Source of the DNA: Rhodobacteraceae bacterium HLUCCA08
Lineage (GTDB): Bacteria > Pseudomonadota > Alphaproteobacteria > Rhodobacterales > Rhodobacteraceae
Assembly: GCA_001314655.1 (NCBI GenBank)
Contig: LJSF01000043.1
Span: 186,001 to 250,000 of the forward strand
Length of the DNA: 64,000 nt
Direction of reading: 5' to 3'
Part shown: piece after piece, positions 48,499-58,253 of the stretch
How the letters are laid out: every line of letters begins with the position of its first letter
How positions within the stretch are numbered: position 1 is the stretch's first letter
The notes under the pieces: generated by a model
The model's database searches: none
Told to the model about the DNA's origin: nothing
Seen by the model: the letters and a program-made list of their open reading frames with translations, nothing else
Program-made: the position numbers and the translations under genes

Positions 48499-49020
48499 AT
48501 GTTCGACACAATGACCCTGACCAAGATCGTTGGCGGCCTTTGCGGAACGCTGCTGGTCTTTCTTCTGGGCGGCTGGGCCGCAGAGTCGATCTATCATTCC
48601 GGCGGCGGGCACGGGGACGAGGTCCACCAGGCCTATGTCATCGACACCGGCGACGGCTCCGGCGAAGCCGAGGCAGTCGACGAAGGCCCGACCTTCGAAG
48701 AGGTGTTCGCCGCCGCCGACCCTGCCGCCGGCGAAGGCCAGTGGCGCAATTGCGTGTCCTGCCATGCGGTCGCGGATGGCGAAAACAAGACCGGCCCGCA
48801 CCTGTACGGCATCGTCGGGCGGGCGGTCGGTTCGGTCGACGGGTTCGGCTATTCCGGGTCGCTGGTCGCGGTGGCCGATGTCTGGACGCCCGATAACCTG
48901 AATGCGTTCCTGGAAAACCCGCGCGGCTTTGCGCCCGGCACGACCATGGGCTACAACGGCATGCGCAGCCTCGAGGATCGGGCCGACCTGATCGCCTGGC
49001 TCGACAGCCTGGACGACTGA
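48499..49020 (+). CDS. Membrane-anchored class I cytochrome c (c552/CycM type)
   Basis: This 173-residue protein has an N-terminal uncleaved membrane anchor (about 8-30, IVGGLCGTLLVFLLGGWAAE), an acidic linker, and a class I cytochrome c domain (about 70-173). The heme motif is CVSCH near residue 92 and the axial Met is probably in PGTTMGYNGM near 152. Such anchored cytochromes carry electrons from the bc1 complex to cytochrome oxidase. I chose ATG 48499 because homologues begin MFDTMTLTK; ATG 48487 is possible. A strong terminator follows at 49042-49066. Confidence 0.92.
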   Translation: MFDTMTLTKIVGGLCGTLLVFLLGGWAAESIYHSGGGHGDEVHQAYVIDTGDGSGEAEAVDEGPTFEEVFAAADPAAGEGQWRNCVSCHAVADGENKTGPHLYGIVGRAVGSVDGFGYSGSLVAVADVWTPDNLNAFLENPRGFAPGTTMGYNGMRSLEDRADLIAWLDSLDD

Positions 49021-49041
49021 GCGCCGCAAGGACCGATCGCG

Positions 49042-49066
49042 GGGCCGCCGGGGGGGCGGCCCTTTT
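49042..49066 (+). terminator. Terminator of the cytochrome c gene
   Basis: GGGCCGCC (49042-49049) pairs with GGCGGCCC (49055-49062), with a 5-base G loop and TTTT immediately after. It is a standard intrinsic terminator. Confidence 0.85.
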
Positions 49067-49110
49067 CGTATCCGGGACATGGAATCCGGGGCTGTTCACG
49101 CATTCTCAAC

Positions 49111-49138
49111 TTGATTGTTCGGGCGCGCACCTTAGCCT
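49111..49138 (+). promoter_or_regulatory. Candidate promoter of the yejABEF operon
   Basis: TTGATT (49111-49116), 16 bp, then TAGCCT (49133-49138), about 40 bp before the yejA-type start. It is a moderate match, but the only candidate in the gap after the terminator. Confidence 0.4.
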
Positions 49139-49179
49139 GTGTCCGACAGGGACAAGCCCGGAAAACAACGAGGCCGACG

Positions 49180-51300
49180 ATGCAGCATGCTCTTGCCCGA
49201 ACCCTGCGCCGCAGCGGCGCCGATCCGCGGACCTGGCTGACCGCGCCGATCCTGGCGCTGGCGTTGGCCGTCGGGCTGGAGGCGCAGACGACCGCCGAGC
49301 CCACCGCCGACCCCTCTGGCGACGCGGTCACGATCAGCCACGGCGTCAGCAATTTCGGCGAATTGCGCTATGGGCCGGACATGGCCCATCTGGACTATGT
49401 CAATCCCGATGCCCCCAAGGGTGGCGAGATCAGCCTGTGGTCCCAGGGGACGTTCGACAGTTTCAACATCTACACCCGCCAGGGCGTGCCGGGCGCCAAC
49501 ACGACGATCATGTACGAGTCGATCCTGGTCAGCACGGCGGATGACGCCTATGGCGCCTATTGCTACCTGTGCACCACGATCGAATATCCCGAAAACCGGG
49601 ACTGGGTGATCTTCAACCTGCGCGACGACGTGACCTTCGCCGACGGCACCCCGATGACCGCCGAGGATGTGGCCTTCAGCTTCAACCTGTTCCTGGAACA
49701 GGGGATCGTCGAATACCGCGACGTCTTCGCCGCCTTCCTGGACGAGGTCGAGGTCCTGGGCCCGCATCGCATCCGGTTCACCTTCACCGAAAACGCGCCG
49801 CGGCGCGAGGTGATCACCTTCGCCGGCGGCACCCCGGTCTTTTCCAGGGCCTGGTTCGAGGAAACCGACGCACGGCTGGACGAGGCGACGGATGTGCCGT
49901 TTCTGGGCACCGGCCCCTATGTGCTGGACAGCTACGAATCCAACCGCAACATCGTCTATGGCCGCAATCCGAATTTCTGGGGTGCAGAGCATCCGTTCAA
50001 TATCGGCCGGCACAATTTCGACCGGGTCCGGGTCGAGTATTTCGCCGATGCGGCGGCCGCGCTGGAGGCGTTCAAGGCGGGCGAATACACCTTCCGGATC
50101 GAGAACAGTTCGAAGGAATGGGCGACCTCCTACGACTTCCCCGGCATCGACAACGGCTGGGTCCGCAAAGAGGAACTGCCGGACGGGAACATCGGGCTGG
50201 CCCAATCCTTCGTCTTCAACCTGCGTGATCCGAAATTCCAGGACCCCCGCCTGCGCGAGGCGATCCGGTTGATGTTCAACTTCGAATGGTCGAACCAGAC
50301 GCTGTTCTACGGGCTTTACGAACGGGTCAATTCGTTCTGGGAAAACTCGCCGCTGGAGGCGACCGGCGTTCCGACCGAGGCCGAGGCGGCGCTGTTGCAG
50401 CCGCTGGTCGACGACGGGCTGCTGGACGCGTCGATCCTGACCGCCGAGCCGGTGATGGCGCCGGTCAATTCGGCCGACACCAATACCCCCGGGCGCGAGG
50501 TCTATGCCCGGGCGCTGGAGCTTCTGGCCGAGGCCGGCTGGGTCGAGGCGCTGCCGCCGCCGCTGCCGCCGCGTCTGCCGCCGATCCTGGCCTGGGGGCT
50601 GGGCGCGGTGCTGGTGCTGGGCGGGGTCTGGGGCCTGCGGTCCAAGGGCGCCGGCGGTGCGGGCTATGCCGCGCTCGGCGTTGGTGTCGCCGCCGGGGCG
50701 GCCTGCATCGTGCTGCTGGGCCTGCCGCGGGCGCAGGCACCGGACGGCAAGCTGCGCAATGCCGAAGGCACGGTGCTGAGCGTGACCTTCCTGGAACGCA
50801 GCCCGGCCTTCGACCGGATCATCAACCCCTATGTCGAGAACCTGCAGCGCCTCGGCGTCGATGCCGAGCTGGAGCGGGTGGACCCTGCGCAATACACCGC
50901 CCGGCGGCGTCCGCCGGTGGATTTCGACATCGTCAACCAGAGCTTTTCCATGGGGTTCGAACCCGGTGTCGACCTGGAACAATGGTTCGCCAGCCGCACC
51001 GCCGAAGACAGTTCCCGCAACCTGATGGCGCTGCAATCGGAAGCGGTGGACCGCCTGCTGCCCGCCGTCGCCCAGGCCGAAACCCTGGACGAGCTGACCA
51101 CCGCCGTCCATGCCCTGGACCGGGTGCTGCGGGCCGAAGGGTTCTGGGTGCCGCAATGGTACAAGGACCGGCACACGGTCGCCTATTACGACATGTATCG
51201 CTACCCCGAAACCCTGCCGCCCTTCGACCTTGGCGTGCTGTCCTTCTGGTGGTTCGACGCCGACCGCGCCGCCGAATTGCGCGCCGCCGGCGCGTTGTAG
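49180..51300 (+). CDS. yejA: YejA-type ABC transporter substrate-binding protein with hydrophobic insertion
   Basis: This 706-residue family 5 binding protein of the YejA group is longer than the usual 600-odd residues. It has a signal peptide (hydrophobic ILALALAVGLEAQ near 25-37), then HGVSNFGELRYGPDMAHLDY and the SBP_bac_5 domain. The family sequence runs to residue 457 (LLAEAGWVEA) and resumes at residue 521 with PDGKLRNAEGTVL. Between them lie 63 residues containing a Pro-rich stretch and two strongly hydrophobic segments (about 465-485 and 495-515). This looks like an inserted transmembrane hairpin, with no frameshift. A CYLC pair lies near residue 130. It is the first gene of yejABEF. 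Confidence 0.9.
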   Translation: MQHALARTLRRSGADPRTWLTAPILALALAVGLEAQTTAEPTADPSGDAVTISHGVSNFGELRYGPDMAHLDYVNPDAPKGGEISLWSQGTFDSFNIYTRQGVPGANTTIMYESILVSTADDAYGAYCYLCTTIEYPENRDWVIFNLRDDVTFADGTPMTAEDVAFSFNLFLEQGIVEYRDVFAAFLDEVEVLGPHRIRFTFTENAPRREVITFAGGTPVFSRAWFEETDARLDEATDVPFLGTGPYVLDSYESNRNIVYGRNPNFWGAEHPFNIGRHNFDRVRVEYFADAAAALEAFKAGEYTFRIENSSKEWATSYDFPGIDNGWVRKEELPDGNIGLAQSFVFNLRDPKFQDPRLREAIRLMFNFEWSNQTLFYGLYERVNSFWENSPLEATGVPTEAEAALLQPLVDDGLLDASILTAEPVMAPVNSADTNTPGREVYARALELLAEAGWVEALPPPLPPRLPPILAWGLGAVLVLGGVWGLRSKGAGGAGYAALGVGVAAGAACIVLLGLPRAQAPDGKLRNAEGTVLSVTFLERSPAFDRIINPYVENLQRLGVDAELERVDPAQYTARRRPPVDFDIVNQSFSMGFEPGVDLEQWFASRTAEDSSRNLMALQSEAVDRLLPAVAQAETLDELTTAVHALDRVLRAEGFWVPQWYKDRHTVAYYDMYRYPETLPPFDLGVLSFWWFDADRAAELRAAGAL

Positions 51301-51309
51301 GGCGCCGCA

Positions 51310-52875
51310 ATGGGCGCATATATCCTGCGGCGCCTGCTGTTGGTGATCCCGACCCTGCTGGGGATCATGATCATCAACTTCGCGCTGATCCAGTTCGTTC
51401 CCGGCGGCCCGGTGGAACAGATCATCGCCCGGATCGAGGGCGGCGGCGACGTGTTCGAACAGATCGCCGGCGGCGCGTCCGAACTGGCCCGGGACACCGA
51501 GAGCGACAGCTATGCCGGCCGCACCGGCCTGCCGCAGGATTTCATCGACGAGTTGCAGGTCGAGTTCAAGTTCGCCCGCATCGTCTGCGAGGCCGGGTTC
51601 ACCGGGGAACCGGATCTGCGGGCCGAGGAATGCGCGGCGGTGCCGATCCCGCTGTTCGAACGTTTCGTGCTGATGATGTGGGATTACATCCGCTTCGATT
51701 TCGGAGAGAGCTACTTTCAGTCCAAGGAGGTGGTCACGCTGGTGATCGAGACGATCCCGGTCTCGATCTCGCTCGGGCTGTGGTCGACGCTGATCGCCTA
51801 TCTGGTGTCGATCCCGCTGGGGATTCGCAAGGCGGTGCGGGACGGCACCAGGTTCGACACCTGGACCTCGGGCGCGATCATCGTCGGCTATGCGATCCCG
51901 GGCTTCCTGTTCGCGGTGCTGCTGGTCGTGGTCTTTGCCGGGGGCAGCTACCTGGACTGGTTCCCGCTGCGCGGGCTGACCTCGAACGACTGGACCGAGC
52001 TGAGCTGGCTGGGGCGATACGGCCTGTATCTGCCCTATGTCGCGGCGGCGCTGGGGGCGGCGCTGATCGCCGGACTGGCGGCCGAGGCGCGCGGCGGGCC
52101 GCGGGGTTTCGCGCTGGCCGGGCTGGGCGCGCTGGTCGTCGCCGGCGGATCGATCGCGGTGCTGACCGGCGATCTGCTGGGCAGCGGGCGTCAGCACCTG
52201 TGGCTGGTGCTTCTGCCGCCGCTGCTGGGCCTGCTGACATCGGCCCGCAGGCTGGGCCGGACCGACCTGGTCGGGCTGCCGCGGACCAAGCTGCCGCGGT
52301 TCCTGCGCCTGTTGCTGGCGGCCGTGCCCGGTTTCGCCCTGGCGATCCTGATCATCGCCTGCCTGTCGTCGGCCAACCTGGTGGGCGCGGTGCCGCCGGG
52401 GGTCGCGGCGGGGGATGTGCCGGTGACGCTGTTCGGACGGATCGGCGATTACTTCTGGCACGTGGCGCTGCCGGTGCTGGCCTCGTCCATTGCCGGTTTC
52501 GCGACGCTGACCCTGCTGACCAAGAACAGCTTTCTGGACGAGATCAAGAAGCAATACGTGATGACCGCCAAGGCCAAGGGCCTGACCGAACGGCGGGTGC
52601 TGTATGGCCATGTCTTCCGCAATGCGATGCTGATCGTGATCGCCGGCTTCCCGTCGCTGTTCATCGGCATCTTCTTCGGCGGCAGCCTGATCATCGAGAC
52701 GCTGTTCTCGCTTGACGGGCTGGGGCGGCTCGGGTTCGAGGCGACGCTGCAACGCGACTACCCGATCATGTTCGGCACGCTGTTCACCTTTTCGCTGATC
52801 GGCCTGGTGATCGGGATCATCACCGATCTGACCTATGTGCTGATCGATCCGCGGATCGACTTCGAGAGACGATAG
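51310..52875 (+). CDS. yejB: YejB-type ABC transporter permease with large hydrophobic insertion
   Basis: This 521-residue permease aligns by eye with YejB (E. coli about 364 residues, from memory) at both ends: [20 protein letters not shown] at the N-terminus, [20 protein letters not shown], then [19 protein letters not shown]. After resumption at [13 protein letters not shown] (residue 378) comes [20 protein letters not shown] to the end. Residues 237-377 are extra: about 141 residues with roughly four hydrophobic segments and short basic turns, placed in what is a periplasmic loop. A small extra loop with two Cys occurs near residues 97-117. The reading frame is continuous and flanks look functional. 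Confidence 0.9.
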   Translation: MGAYILRRLLLVIPTLLGIMIINFALIQFVPGGPVEQIIARIEGGGDVFEQIAGGASELARDTESDSYAGRTGLPQDFIDELQVEFKFARIVCEAGFTGEPDLRAEECAAVPIPLFERFVLMMWDYIRFDFGESYFQSKEVVTLVIETIPVSISLGLWSTLIAYLVSIPLGIRKAVRDGTRFDTWTSGAIIVGYAIPGFLFAVLLVVVFAGGSYLDWFPLRGLTSNDWTELSWLGRYGLYLPYVAAALGAALIAGLAAEARGGPRGFALAGLGALVVAGGSIAVLTGDLLGSGRQHLWLVLLPPLLGLLTSARRLGRTDLVGLPRTKLPRFLRLLLAAVPGFALAILIIACLSSANLVGAVPPGVAAGDVPVTLFGRIGDYFWHVALPVLASSIAGFATLTLLTKNSFLDEIKKQYVMTAKAKGLTERRVLYGHVFRNAMLIVIAGFPSLFIGIFFGGSLIIETLFSLDGLGRLGFEATLQRDYPIMFGTLFTFSLIGLVIGIITDLTYVLIDPRIDFERR

Positions 52876-52876
52876 A

Positions 52877-54157
52877 ATGGTGCAGGACACAGACCCCGCG
52901 ATCCGGCCCGCACCGGGGGCCCCGGCCGCCCCGGTCCGGCGCGGCCCGCTACGGCTGTCGCCGCTGGGCCAGCGGCGCTGGCGCAATTTTTGCAGCAACC
53001 GCAGGGCCTTCTGGTCGCTGTGGATCTTTCTGTTCCTGTTCGGGCTCAGCCTGTGCGCCCCGTTCCTGGCCAATGACAAGCCGATCATCGTCAGCTTTCG
53101 CGGCGAGTTGCGGATGCCGATCTTTACCTTCTATTCCGAACGCGACTTCGGCGGCGCGCTGCCGATCCCGAAGTACCAGGATGTCGAGATGAGCTGCCTG
53201 ATCGTCACCGGCGGGTTGGACGGCTGTTTCGACACGCCCGAAGACCTGATCGCCGCGGCCCGGGACGGCACGCTCGACGATCCGGACTTTCACAAGGGCT
53301 GGGCGCTTTGGCCGCCGATCCCCTATGCCTACAACACCATCGTCGACATGCCGGGCGAAGCGCCGGGGCCGCCGAATGTCTATGGCCATTGGGCGGTGGA
53401 TGCCGAAGGCGCCCCCCTGCCGCGCGCGGAATGGAGCGCGGCGGCGGACTGGCGGTTCGGCCGATTGCCCGAAGGGTTGCGGGGCAGCAACCTTCTGGGC
53501 ACCGACGACACCAAGCGCGACGTCGCCGCGCGGGTGATCTACGGGTTCCAGATCTCGGTCCTGTTCACCCTGGTGGTGACCACGGTGGCCTCTGTCGTGG
53601 GGATCATCGCCGGGGCGATCCAGGGCTATTTCGGCGGCTGGATCGACCTGATCTTTCAACGGATCATCGAGATCTGGTCCTCGACCCCGTCGCTTTACGT
53701 CATCATCATCCTGTTCGCGATCCTGGGGCGAAGTTTCTGGCTGATCGTCGGCCTGACCATCCTGTTCGGCTGGCCGGCCCTGGTCGGCGTGGTGCGGGCG
53801 GAATTCCTGCGGGCGCGGAACTTCGAATATGTCCGCGCGGCCAGGGCGCTGGGCGTCAGCAACCGGACGATCATGTTCCGCCACATGCTGCCCAACGCCA
53901 TGGTGGCGACGCTGACGCTGCTGCCGTTCATCATCACCGGCCATATCGCGACCCTGGCCTCGCTCGATTTCCTGGGCTTCGGGCTGCCGTCCAAGGCGCC
54001 GTCGCTGGGCGAGATGACCCGACAGGCGAAAGAGAACCTGCAGGCCCCCTGGCTGGGGTTCACCGCCTTTTTCACCTTTGCGCTGATGCTGTCGCTGCTG
54101 GTCTTCGTCTTCGAAGGGGTGCGGGACGCCTTCGACCCGCGAAAGACCTTTTCATGA
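52877..54157 (+). CDS. yejE: YejE-type ABC transporter permease
   Basis: This 426-residue permease is of the YejE type (E. coli about 341, from memory). The N-terminal membrane helix is near residues 45-62 (WIFLFLFGLSLCAPFLAND). The BPD_transp_1 domain (about 225-420) has GVVRAEFLRARNFEYVRAAR and LASLDFLGFGLPSKAPSLGE. The excess length lies in the periplasmic region between residues 85 and 210, which includes SCLIVTGGLDGCFDTPEDL with two Cys and an extra segment around GPPNVYGHWAVDAEGAP. ATG 52877 is one base after the yejB stop. Confidence 0.92.
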   Translation: MVQDTDPAIRPAPGAPAAPVRRGPLRLSPLGQRRWRNFCSNRRAFWSLWIFLFLFGLSLCAPFLANDKPIIVSFRGELRMPIFTFYSERDFGGALPIPKYQDVEMSCLIVTGGLDGCFDTPEDLIAAARDGTLDDPDFHKGWALWPPIPYAYNTIVDMPGEAPGPPNVYGHWAVDAEGAPLPRAEWSAAADWRFGRLPEGLRGSNLLGTDDTKRDVAARVIYGFQISVLFTLVVTTVASVVGIIAGAIQGYFGGWIDLIFQRIIEIWSSTPSLYVIIILFAILGRSFWLIVGLTILFGWPALVGVVRAEFLRARNFEYVRAARALGVSNRTIMFRHMLPNAMVATLTLLPFIITGHIATLASLDFLGFGLPSKAPSLGEMTRQAKENLQAPWLGFTAFFTFALMLSLLVFVFEGVRDAFDPRKTFS

Positions 54158-55746
54158 GCGCGGTTCTGGATGTCCGCGACCTGTCCGTCGAATTCCGGCA
54201 GGACGGGGCGACGACCCGGGCGGTGCGCGGGGTGAGTTTCCGGATCGACCGCGGAGAGACCGTGGCCCTGGTCGGCGAAAGCGGGTCGGGCAAGTCGGTG
54301 ACGGCGCTGTCGGTGGTCGACCTGCTGGGAGATTCGGCCCATGTCGAGGGGTCGGTGCGCTACGAGGGGCGCGAGATGATCGGCGCCCCCGAGGCCGAGT
54401 TGCGCCGGGTGCGCGGAAACGAGGTCAGCTTCATCTTCCAGGAGCCGATGACCTCGCTCAACCCGCTGCACACGCTGGAAAAGCAGCTGCGGGAATCGAT
54501 CGAACTGCACCAGGGGCTGCGCGGCGACGCGGTGCGCAAGCGGGTCGTCGAATTGATGGAACGGGTCGGCATCCGCGACGCGGAAAGCCGGCTGGGGGCC
54601 TATCCGCACCAGCTGTCCGGCGGGCAGCGCCAGCGGGTGATGATCGCCATGGCCCTGGCCAACGGGCCGGACCTGCTGATCGCCGATGAACCGACCACGG
54701 CGCTGGACGTGACGATCCAGGCGCAGATCCTGGAACTGCTGGCCGATCTCAAGCGCGACATGAACATGTCGTTGCTGTTCATCACCCATGACCTGGGCAT
54801 CGTGCGGCGGTTCGCCGACCGGGTCTGCGTGATGAAGGATGGCGAGATCGTCGAACAGGGCCCGACCGAGGCGCTGTTCGCCGCGCCCAAGCATCCCTAT
54901 ACGCAAAAGCTGCTGGCCGCGGAAAGCACCGGCCGACCGAACCCGGTGCCCGCCGATGCGCCGGTGGTGGTCGAGACCGAGAAGCTGAAGATCTGGTTTC
55001 CGATCCAGCGCGGGCTGCTGCGGCGCACCGTGGGCTACGTCAAGGCGGTCAACGAGGCCAGCGTCAGCGTCCGCGCCGGAGAGACGCTGGGGATCGTCGG
55101 GGAAAGCGGTTCGGGCAAGACGACGCTGGCGCTGGCGATCATGCGGCTGATCGCGTCCGAGGGGCGGATCGCCTTTCTGGGGCGCGACCTGCAGGGGCTG
55201 GCGGAAAAGCAGTTGCGCCCGCTGCGCGGCGACTTGCAGATCGTGTTCCAGGACCCCTACGGGTCCCTGTCGCCGCGGATGAACGTGTCCGAGATCATCG
55301 CCGAGGGGCTGTCGATCCATGGCCTGTCGGAGGGTGCCGATCAGGATCGGGTGGTCTGCGACATCATGGAGGAGGTCGGCCTCGACCCCGCCGCGCGGTT
55401 CCGCTATCCGCACGAGTTTTCCGGCGGACAGCGCCAGCGGATCGCCGTGGCCCGGGCGATGGTGCTGCAGCCCAAGCTGGTGGTGCTGGACGAGCCGACA
55501 TCGGCGCTGGACATGACGGTGCAGGTGTCGATCGTGCAATTGCTGCGCGATCTGCAGCGGCGGCACGGCCTGGCCTATCTGTTCATCAGCCACGACCTGA
55601 AGGTGGTGCGCGCGCTGAGCCACAAGGTGATCGTGATGAAACAGGGCGACGTGATCGAGGCCGGCAGCGCCGACCAGATCTTCGACGCGCCGCAAAACGA
55701 CTATACGCGGCAATTGCTCGAAGCGGCCTTCCTGCGCAAAGCCTGA
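54154..55746 (+). CDS. yejF: YejF-type dual-domain ABC transporter ATPase
   Basis: This 530-residue protein has two complete nucleotide-binding domains. First: Walker [15 protein letters not shown] near 38, signature [17 protein letters not shown], Walker [13 protein letters not shown]. Second (from about 270): [46 protein letters not shown]. Its length is normal for YejF. It powers the YejABE peptide importer, known in enterobacteria for microcin C uptake and peptides. The start overlaps the yejE stop (ATGA, 54154-54157). Confidence 0.95.
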   Translation: MSAVLDVRDLSVEFRQDGATTRAVRGVSFRIDRGETVALVGESGSGKSVTALSVVDLLGDSAHVEGSVRYEGREMIGAPEAELRRVRGNEVSFIFQEPMTSLNPLHTLEKQLRESIELHQGLRGDAVRKRVVELMERVGIRDAESRLGAYPHQLSGGQRQRVMIAMALANGPDLLIADEPTTALDVTIQAQILELLADLKRDMNMSLLFITHDLGIVRRFADRVCVMKDGEIVEQGPTEALFAAPKHPYTQKLLAAESTGRPNPVPADAPVVVETEKLKIWFPIQRGLLRRTVGYVKAVNEASVSVRAGETLGIVGESGSGKTTLALAIMRLIASEGRIAFLGRDLQGLAEKQLRPLRGDLQIVFQDPYGSLSPRMNVSEIIAEGLSIHGLSEGADQDRVVCDIMEEVGLDPAARFRYPHEFSGGQRQRIAVARAMVLQPKLVVLDEPTSALDMTVQVSIVQLLRDLQRRHGLAYLFISHDLKVVRALSHKVIVMKQGDVIEAGSADQIFDAPQNDYTRQLLEAAFLRKA

Positions 55747-55782
55747 TCCGGGATCGGGTCGTTGCCGGCGCCGCCGGTCAGG

Positions 55783-57276
55783 TCAGGACGGGCCGATCAT
55801 GAAGCAGGTGGTGCCGCGTGCCTGCAGCCGGGCGCAGGCCAGTTCGGCGGTTTCGCGCGTCAGCCCCATGAAATTCGCATCGAACCCCTGAGGCGACTGG
55901 TTCACGCGACGGAGCGACCCGTCCAGCGTGCTCATCTCGTTCAGCGCGACTTGCAGCAGCACCCGTTCGGCCTGGTATTGCGACGGGTAGCGGCCGATAC
56001 TGATGCCCCAATGCCGCCCGCCCGAGGTCGACAGGCGGGTCACGACGTCCGGCTCGGCCGGCGGCGTGACCTGGACCTGGGCGGTGGTGACCTCGGTGAC
56101 GGCGGCTTCGACATCGGCCGATCCTTGTGCCGCCGGCTCTGCCTCGGTCGAGGCGAGGATCAGATCGGTCGGCCGGACCGGTGGGGGGCTGACGGTCGCG
56201 GCGGGGGCAAGGGGCGCCTCGGTCGTCTGGGTCGCGGCGGCCAGCACCTCGGTGACGACATCGTCGATCATGTCTGCATCGACCAGCAGGACTTCGGGCG
56301 CCGGGTCGTCGACCGGCCGGGCCTGGGGCCGCAAGGACCGGGTCACAAGCCCGTTCACCCGGATCGTCTTGCCGGTCGAGCCCGGCGCCGCCGGGTCGGC
56401 CGGGGCGCTGGAGACGAAGGCGGGCGGGGTCGGCGGATCGATCCGCGCGGTGTTGGGCGCCCGGGCGAACCCCATGTTCATCAGCTCGACTATCCGGTCG
56501 GCGCGTGCCGGCGAAGACGACATGCCAAAGACCGTGGCGATGATCCGTTCCTGACCGCGCCGGGCCGAGGCGGTCAGGTTGAAGCCCGCAGCCCGGGTAT
56601 AGCCCGTCTTGATCCCGTCGGCGCCGGCATAGCCGTTCAGGAACAGACGATTGGTATTGGCCACGGTGGTGATGCCCGCATCGGCCGTCCGGCGTGAGAA
56701 CAGGTTGTAATATTGCGGGAAATCGTAGATCAGGTGGCGCCCCAGGATCGTCATGTCGCGGGCGGTCGACTGGTGGCCCGCCTCGGTCAGGCCATGGGCG
56801 TTCAGAAACCGGGTGCGCGACATCCCCATGGCCTGGGCCGTGGCGGTCATGCGGCGGGCGAAGGCGGCCTCGTTGCCTTCCAGGGCGATGCCGATGGCGG
56901 TGGCGGCGTCGTTGGCCGACTTGATCGCGGCGGCGCGCAGCAGGTAGCGGAAGCGGATCGTCTGGCCGGGCTGCAGACCGATCTTGGAGGGCGGTTCGTT
57001 CGCCGCATGCGGTGTGATCGTGACCATGGTATCGAGGCCGATTTCGCCGCGTTCGACCGCCTGGAAGGCAATGTAGAGCGTCATCATCTTGGTCAACGAG
57101 GCCGGATGCAGCGGGGTGTCGGCATTGCGAGAATGCAGCACCTCTCCGGTGCGGGCATCCATCACCATCGCCGCATAGGGCGCCGTTCGGCCCGCGATCG
57201 GCGTCAGCGCGGCAAGCAGCAGGAATCCAAAAAGAAAGAGCCCCGAGAATACGGGGTGTGCCATACGACGTTTCAC
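55783..57276 (-). CDS. D-alanyl-D-alanine carboxypeptidase (S11) with SPOR-like C-terminus
   Basis: This 497-residue protein has a signal peptide (hydrophobic GLFLFGFLLLAALTPIAG, about 12-30) and an S11 penicillin-binding domain (about 32-275). The catalytic motifs are SLTK in HPASLTKMM, SAN in KSANDAA and KTG in DGIKTGYT. A long Pro/Ala/Val linker (about 280-415) leads to a C-terminal SPOR-like domain (about 420-497, GISIGRYPSQYQAERVLLQV) that binds denuded peptidoglycan. It trims the terminal D-Ala of peptidoglycan stems, releasing D-Ala. The GTG start at 57276 has AAGGG seven bases upstream. Convergent with yejF. Confidence 0.93.
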   Translation of the reverse strand: MKRRMAHPVFSGLFLFGFLLLAALTPIAGRTAPYAAMVMDARTGEVLHSRNADTPLHPASLTKMMTLYIAFQAVERGEIGLDTMVTITPHAANEPPSKIGLQPGQTIRFRYLLRAAAIKSANDAATAIGIALEGNEAAFARRMTATAQAMGMSRTRFLNAHGLTEAGHQSTARDMTILGRHLIYDFPQYYNLFSRRTADAGITTVANTNRLFLNGYAGADGIKTGYTRAAGFNLTASARRGQERIIATVFGMSSSPARADRIVELMNMGFARAPNTARIDPPTPPAFVSSAPADPAAPGSTGKTIRVNGLVTRSLRPQARPVDDPAPEVLLVDADMIDDVVTEVLAAATQTTEAPLAPAATVSPPPVRPTDLILASTEAEPAAQGSADVEAAVTEVTTAQVQVTPPAEPDVVTRLSTSGGRHWGISIGRYPSQYQAERVLLQVALNEMSTLDGSLRRVNQSPQGFDANFMGLTRETAELACARLQARGTTCFMIGPS

Positions 57277-57480
57277 GTCACTGCCCTTTTACTGCCTCAT
57301 CGGTGCCAATTGTTTTTTCGCGGCACCTGTTTATGCGATCACGCTAACATGAGTGACCGCCTTGCGAAAACAGGGAATTTCACAAGGGCAGCGAAATCGT
57401 GGGGACCATGCAACCCAGATATGGGGGGCGCCCGTGCTCTGGCGTCCAGATGGATGATTGTGGCGGGAAAGTGGCGGCGC

Positions 57481-58173
57481 TCAGGCCAGGGCGGTGACCA
57501 GGCCAGGCAGCTCGGCCAGGCTGTCGAGGCGCCGGAAATGGCGATGGGTCACGGGGGCGTCGGCCTGTTCGTAGTCCCAGGTCAGGTCATGGGGCACGTG
57601 AACGCCCCAGGCCCCGGCTTCGATCGCCGGGATCACGTCCGAACGCAGCGAATTGCCGACCATCATCTGATGCGCGGTGTCGTGGCGGGCGAAGATGCGG
57701 CTATAGGTGTCGCGGGTCTTGTCGCTGACGATCTCGACCGCGTCGAACATCTCGCCCAGTCCCGATTGGGCGAGCTTGCGTTCCTGGTCCAGCAGGTCGC
57801 CCTTGGTGATCAGCACAAGCTCGGCCACCGGGGCAAGCGCCGCGACGGCCTCTCGGGCATGGGGCAGCAGTTCGATCGGATGGGCCAGCATGTCCTGCCC
57901 GGCCCGCAGCAGCCGGGCGATGACGCTGGCGGGCACCTGTGCGTCGCTGACCTCGATCGCGGTCTCGATCATCGACAGGACGAATCCCTTGATGCCGAAT
58001 CCATAGGCGCCAAGGTTGCGCCGCTCGGCCTCGAGAAGCCGCCGGTGCAAGGTGTCCGGGTCGCAATGATCGCGCAGCAGGTCGGCGAAATGCTGTTGGG
58101 TCAGGCGAAAGAACCGTTCGTTGTGCCACAGCGTGTCATCGGCATCGAAACCGACTGTCCAGTCTTTGACCAT
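57481..58173 (-). CDS. HAD family hydrolase
   Basis: This 230-residue phosphatase-like protein has HAD motif [13 protein letters not shown] (nucleophile Asp pair), motif II LITKGD near 125, and the motif III/IV region [19 protein letters not shown] near 170. The helical cap lies between residues 20 and 95. The substrate is unknown. ATG 58173 has AAGGG seven bases upstream; an ATG at 58200 adds nine residues but has its ribosome site too close. Divergent from clpS. Confidence 0.9.
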   Translation of the reverse strand: MVKDWTVGFDADDTLWHNERFFRLTQQHFADLLRDHCDPDTLHRRLLEAERRNLGAYGFGIKGFVLSMIETAIEVSDAQVPASVIARLLRAGQDMLAHPIELLPHAREAVAALAPVAELVLITKGDLLDQERKLAQSGLGEMFDAVEIVSDKTRDTYSRIFARHDTAHQMMVGNSLRSDVIPAIEAGAWGVHVPHDLTWDYEQADAPVTHRHFRRLDSLAELPGLVTALA

Positions 58174-58253
58174 CAGCTTGCCCTTTTCATCATTCTTCAT
58201 CTTCCTATATTACGCCATTGATGCAACGCAGCCCGAACATACGGACAGACCGG

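Noticed and set aside
51310-52875. Frameshift or gene fusion as explanation for the long YejB
   Set aside because: One continuous frame contains both YejB halves in the correct order with the extra part inside; a frameshift or fusion would not give that order.
49132-53088. Open frame of 1318 codons on the minus strand across yejA, yejB and the start of yejE
   Set aside because: It lies entirely opposite genes with clear family motifs, is rich in His/Arg/Asp/Gln as expected for the antisense of GC-rich genes, and has no recognisable domain.
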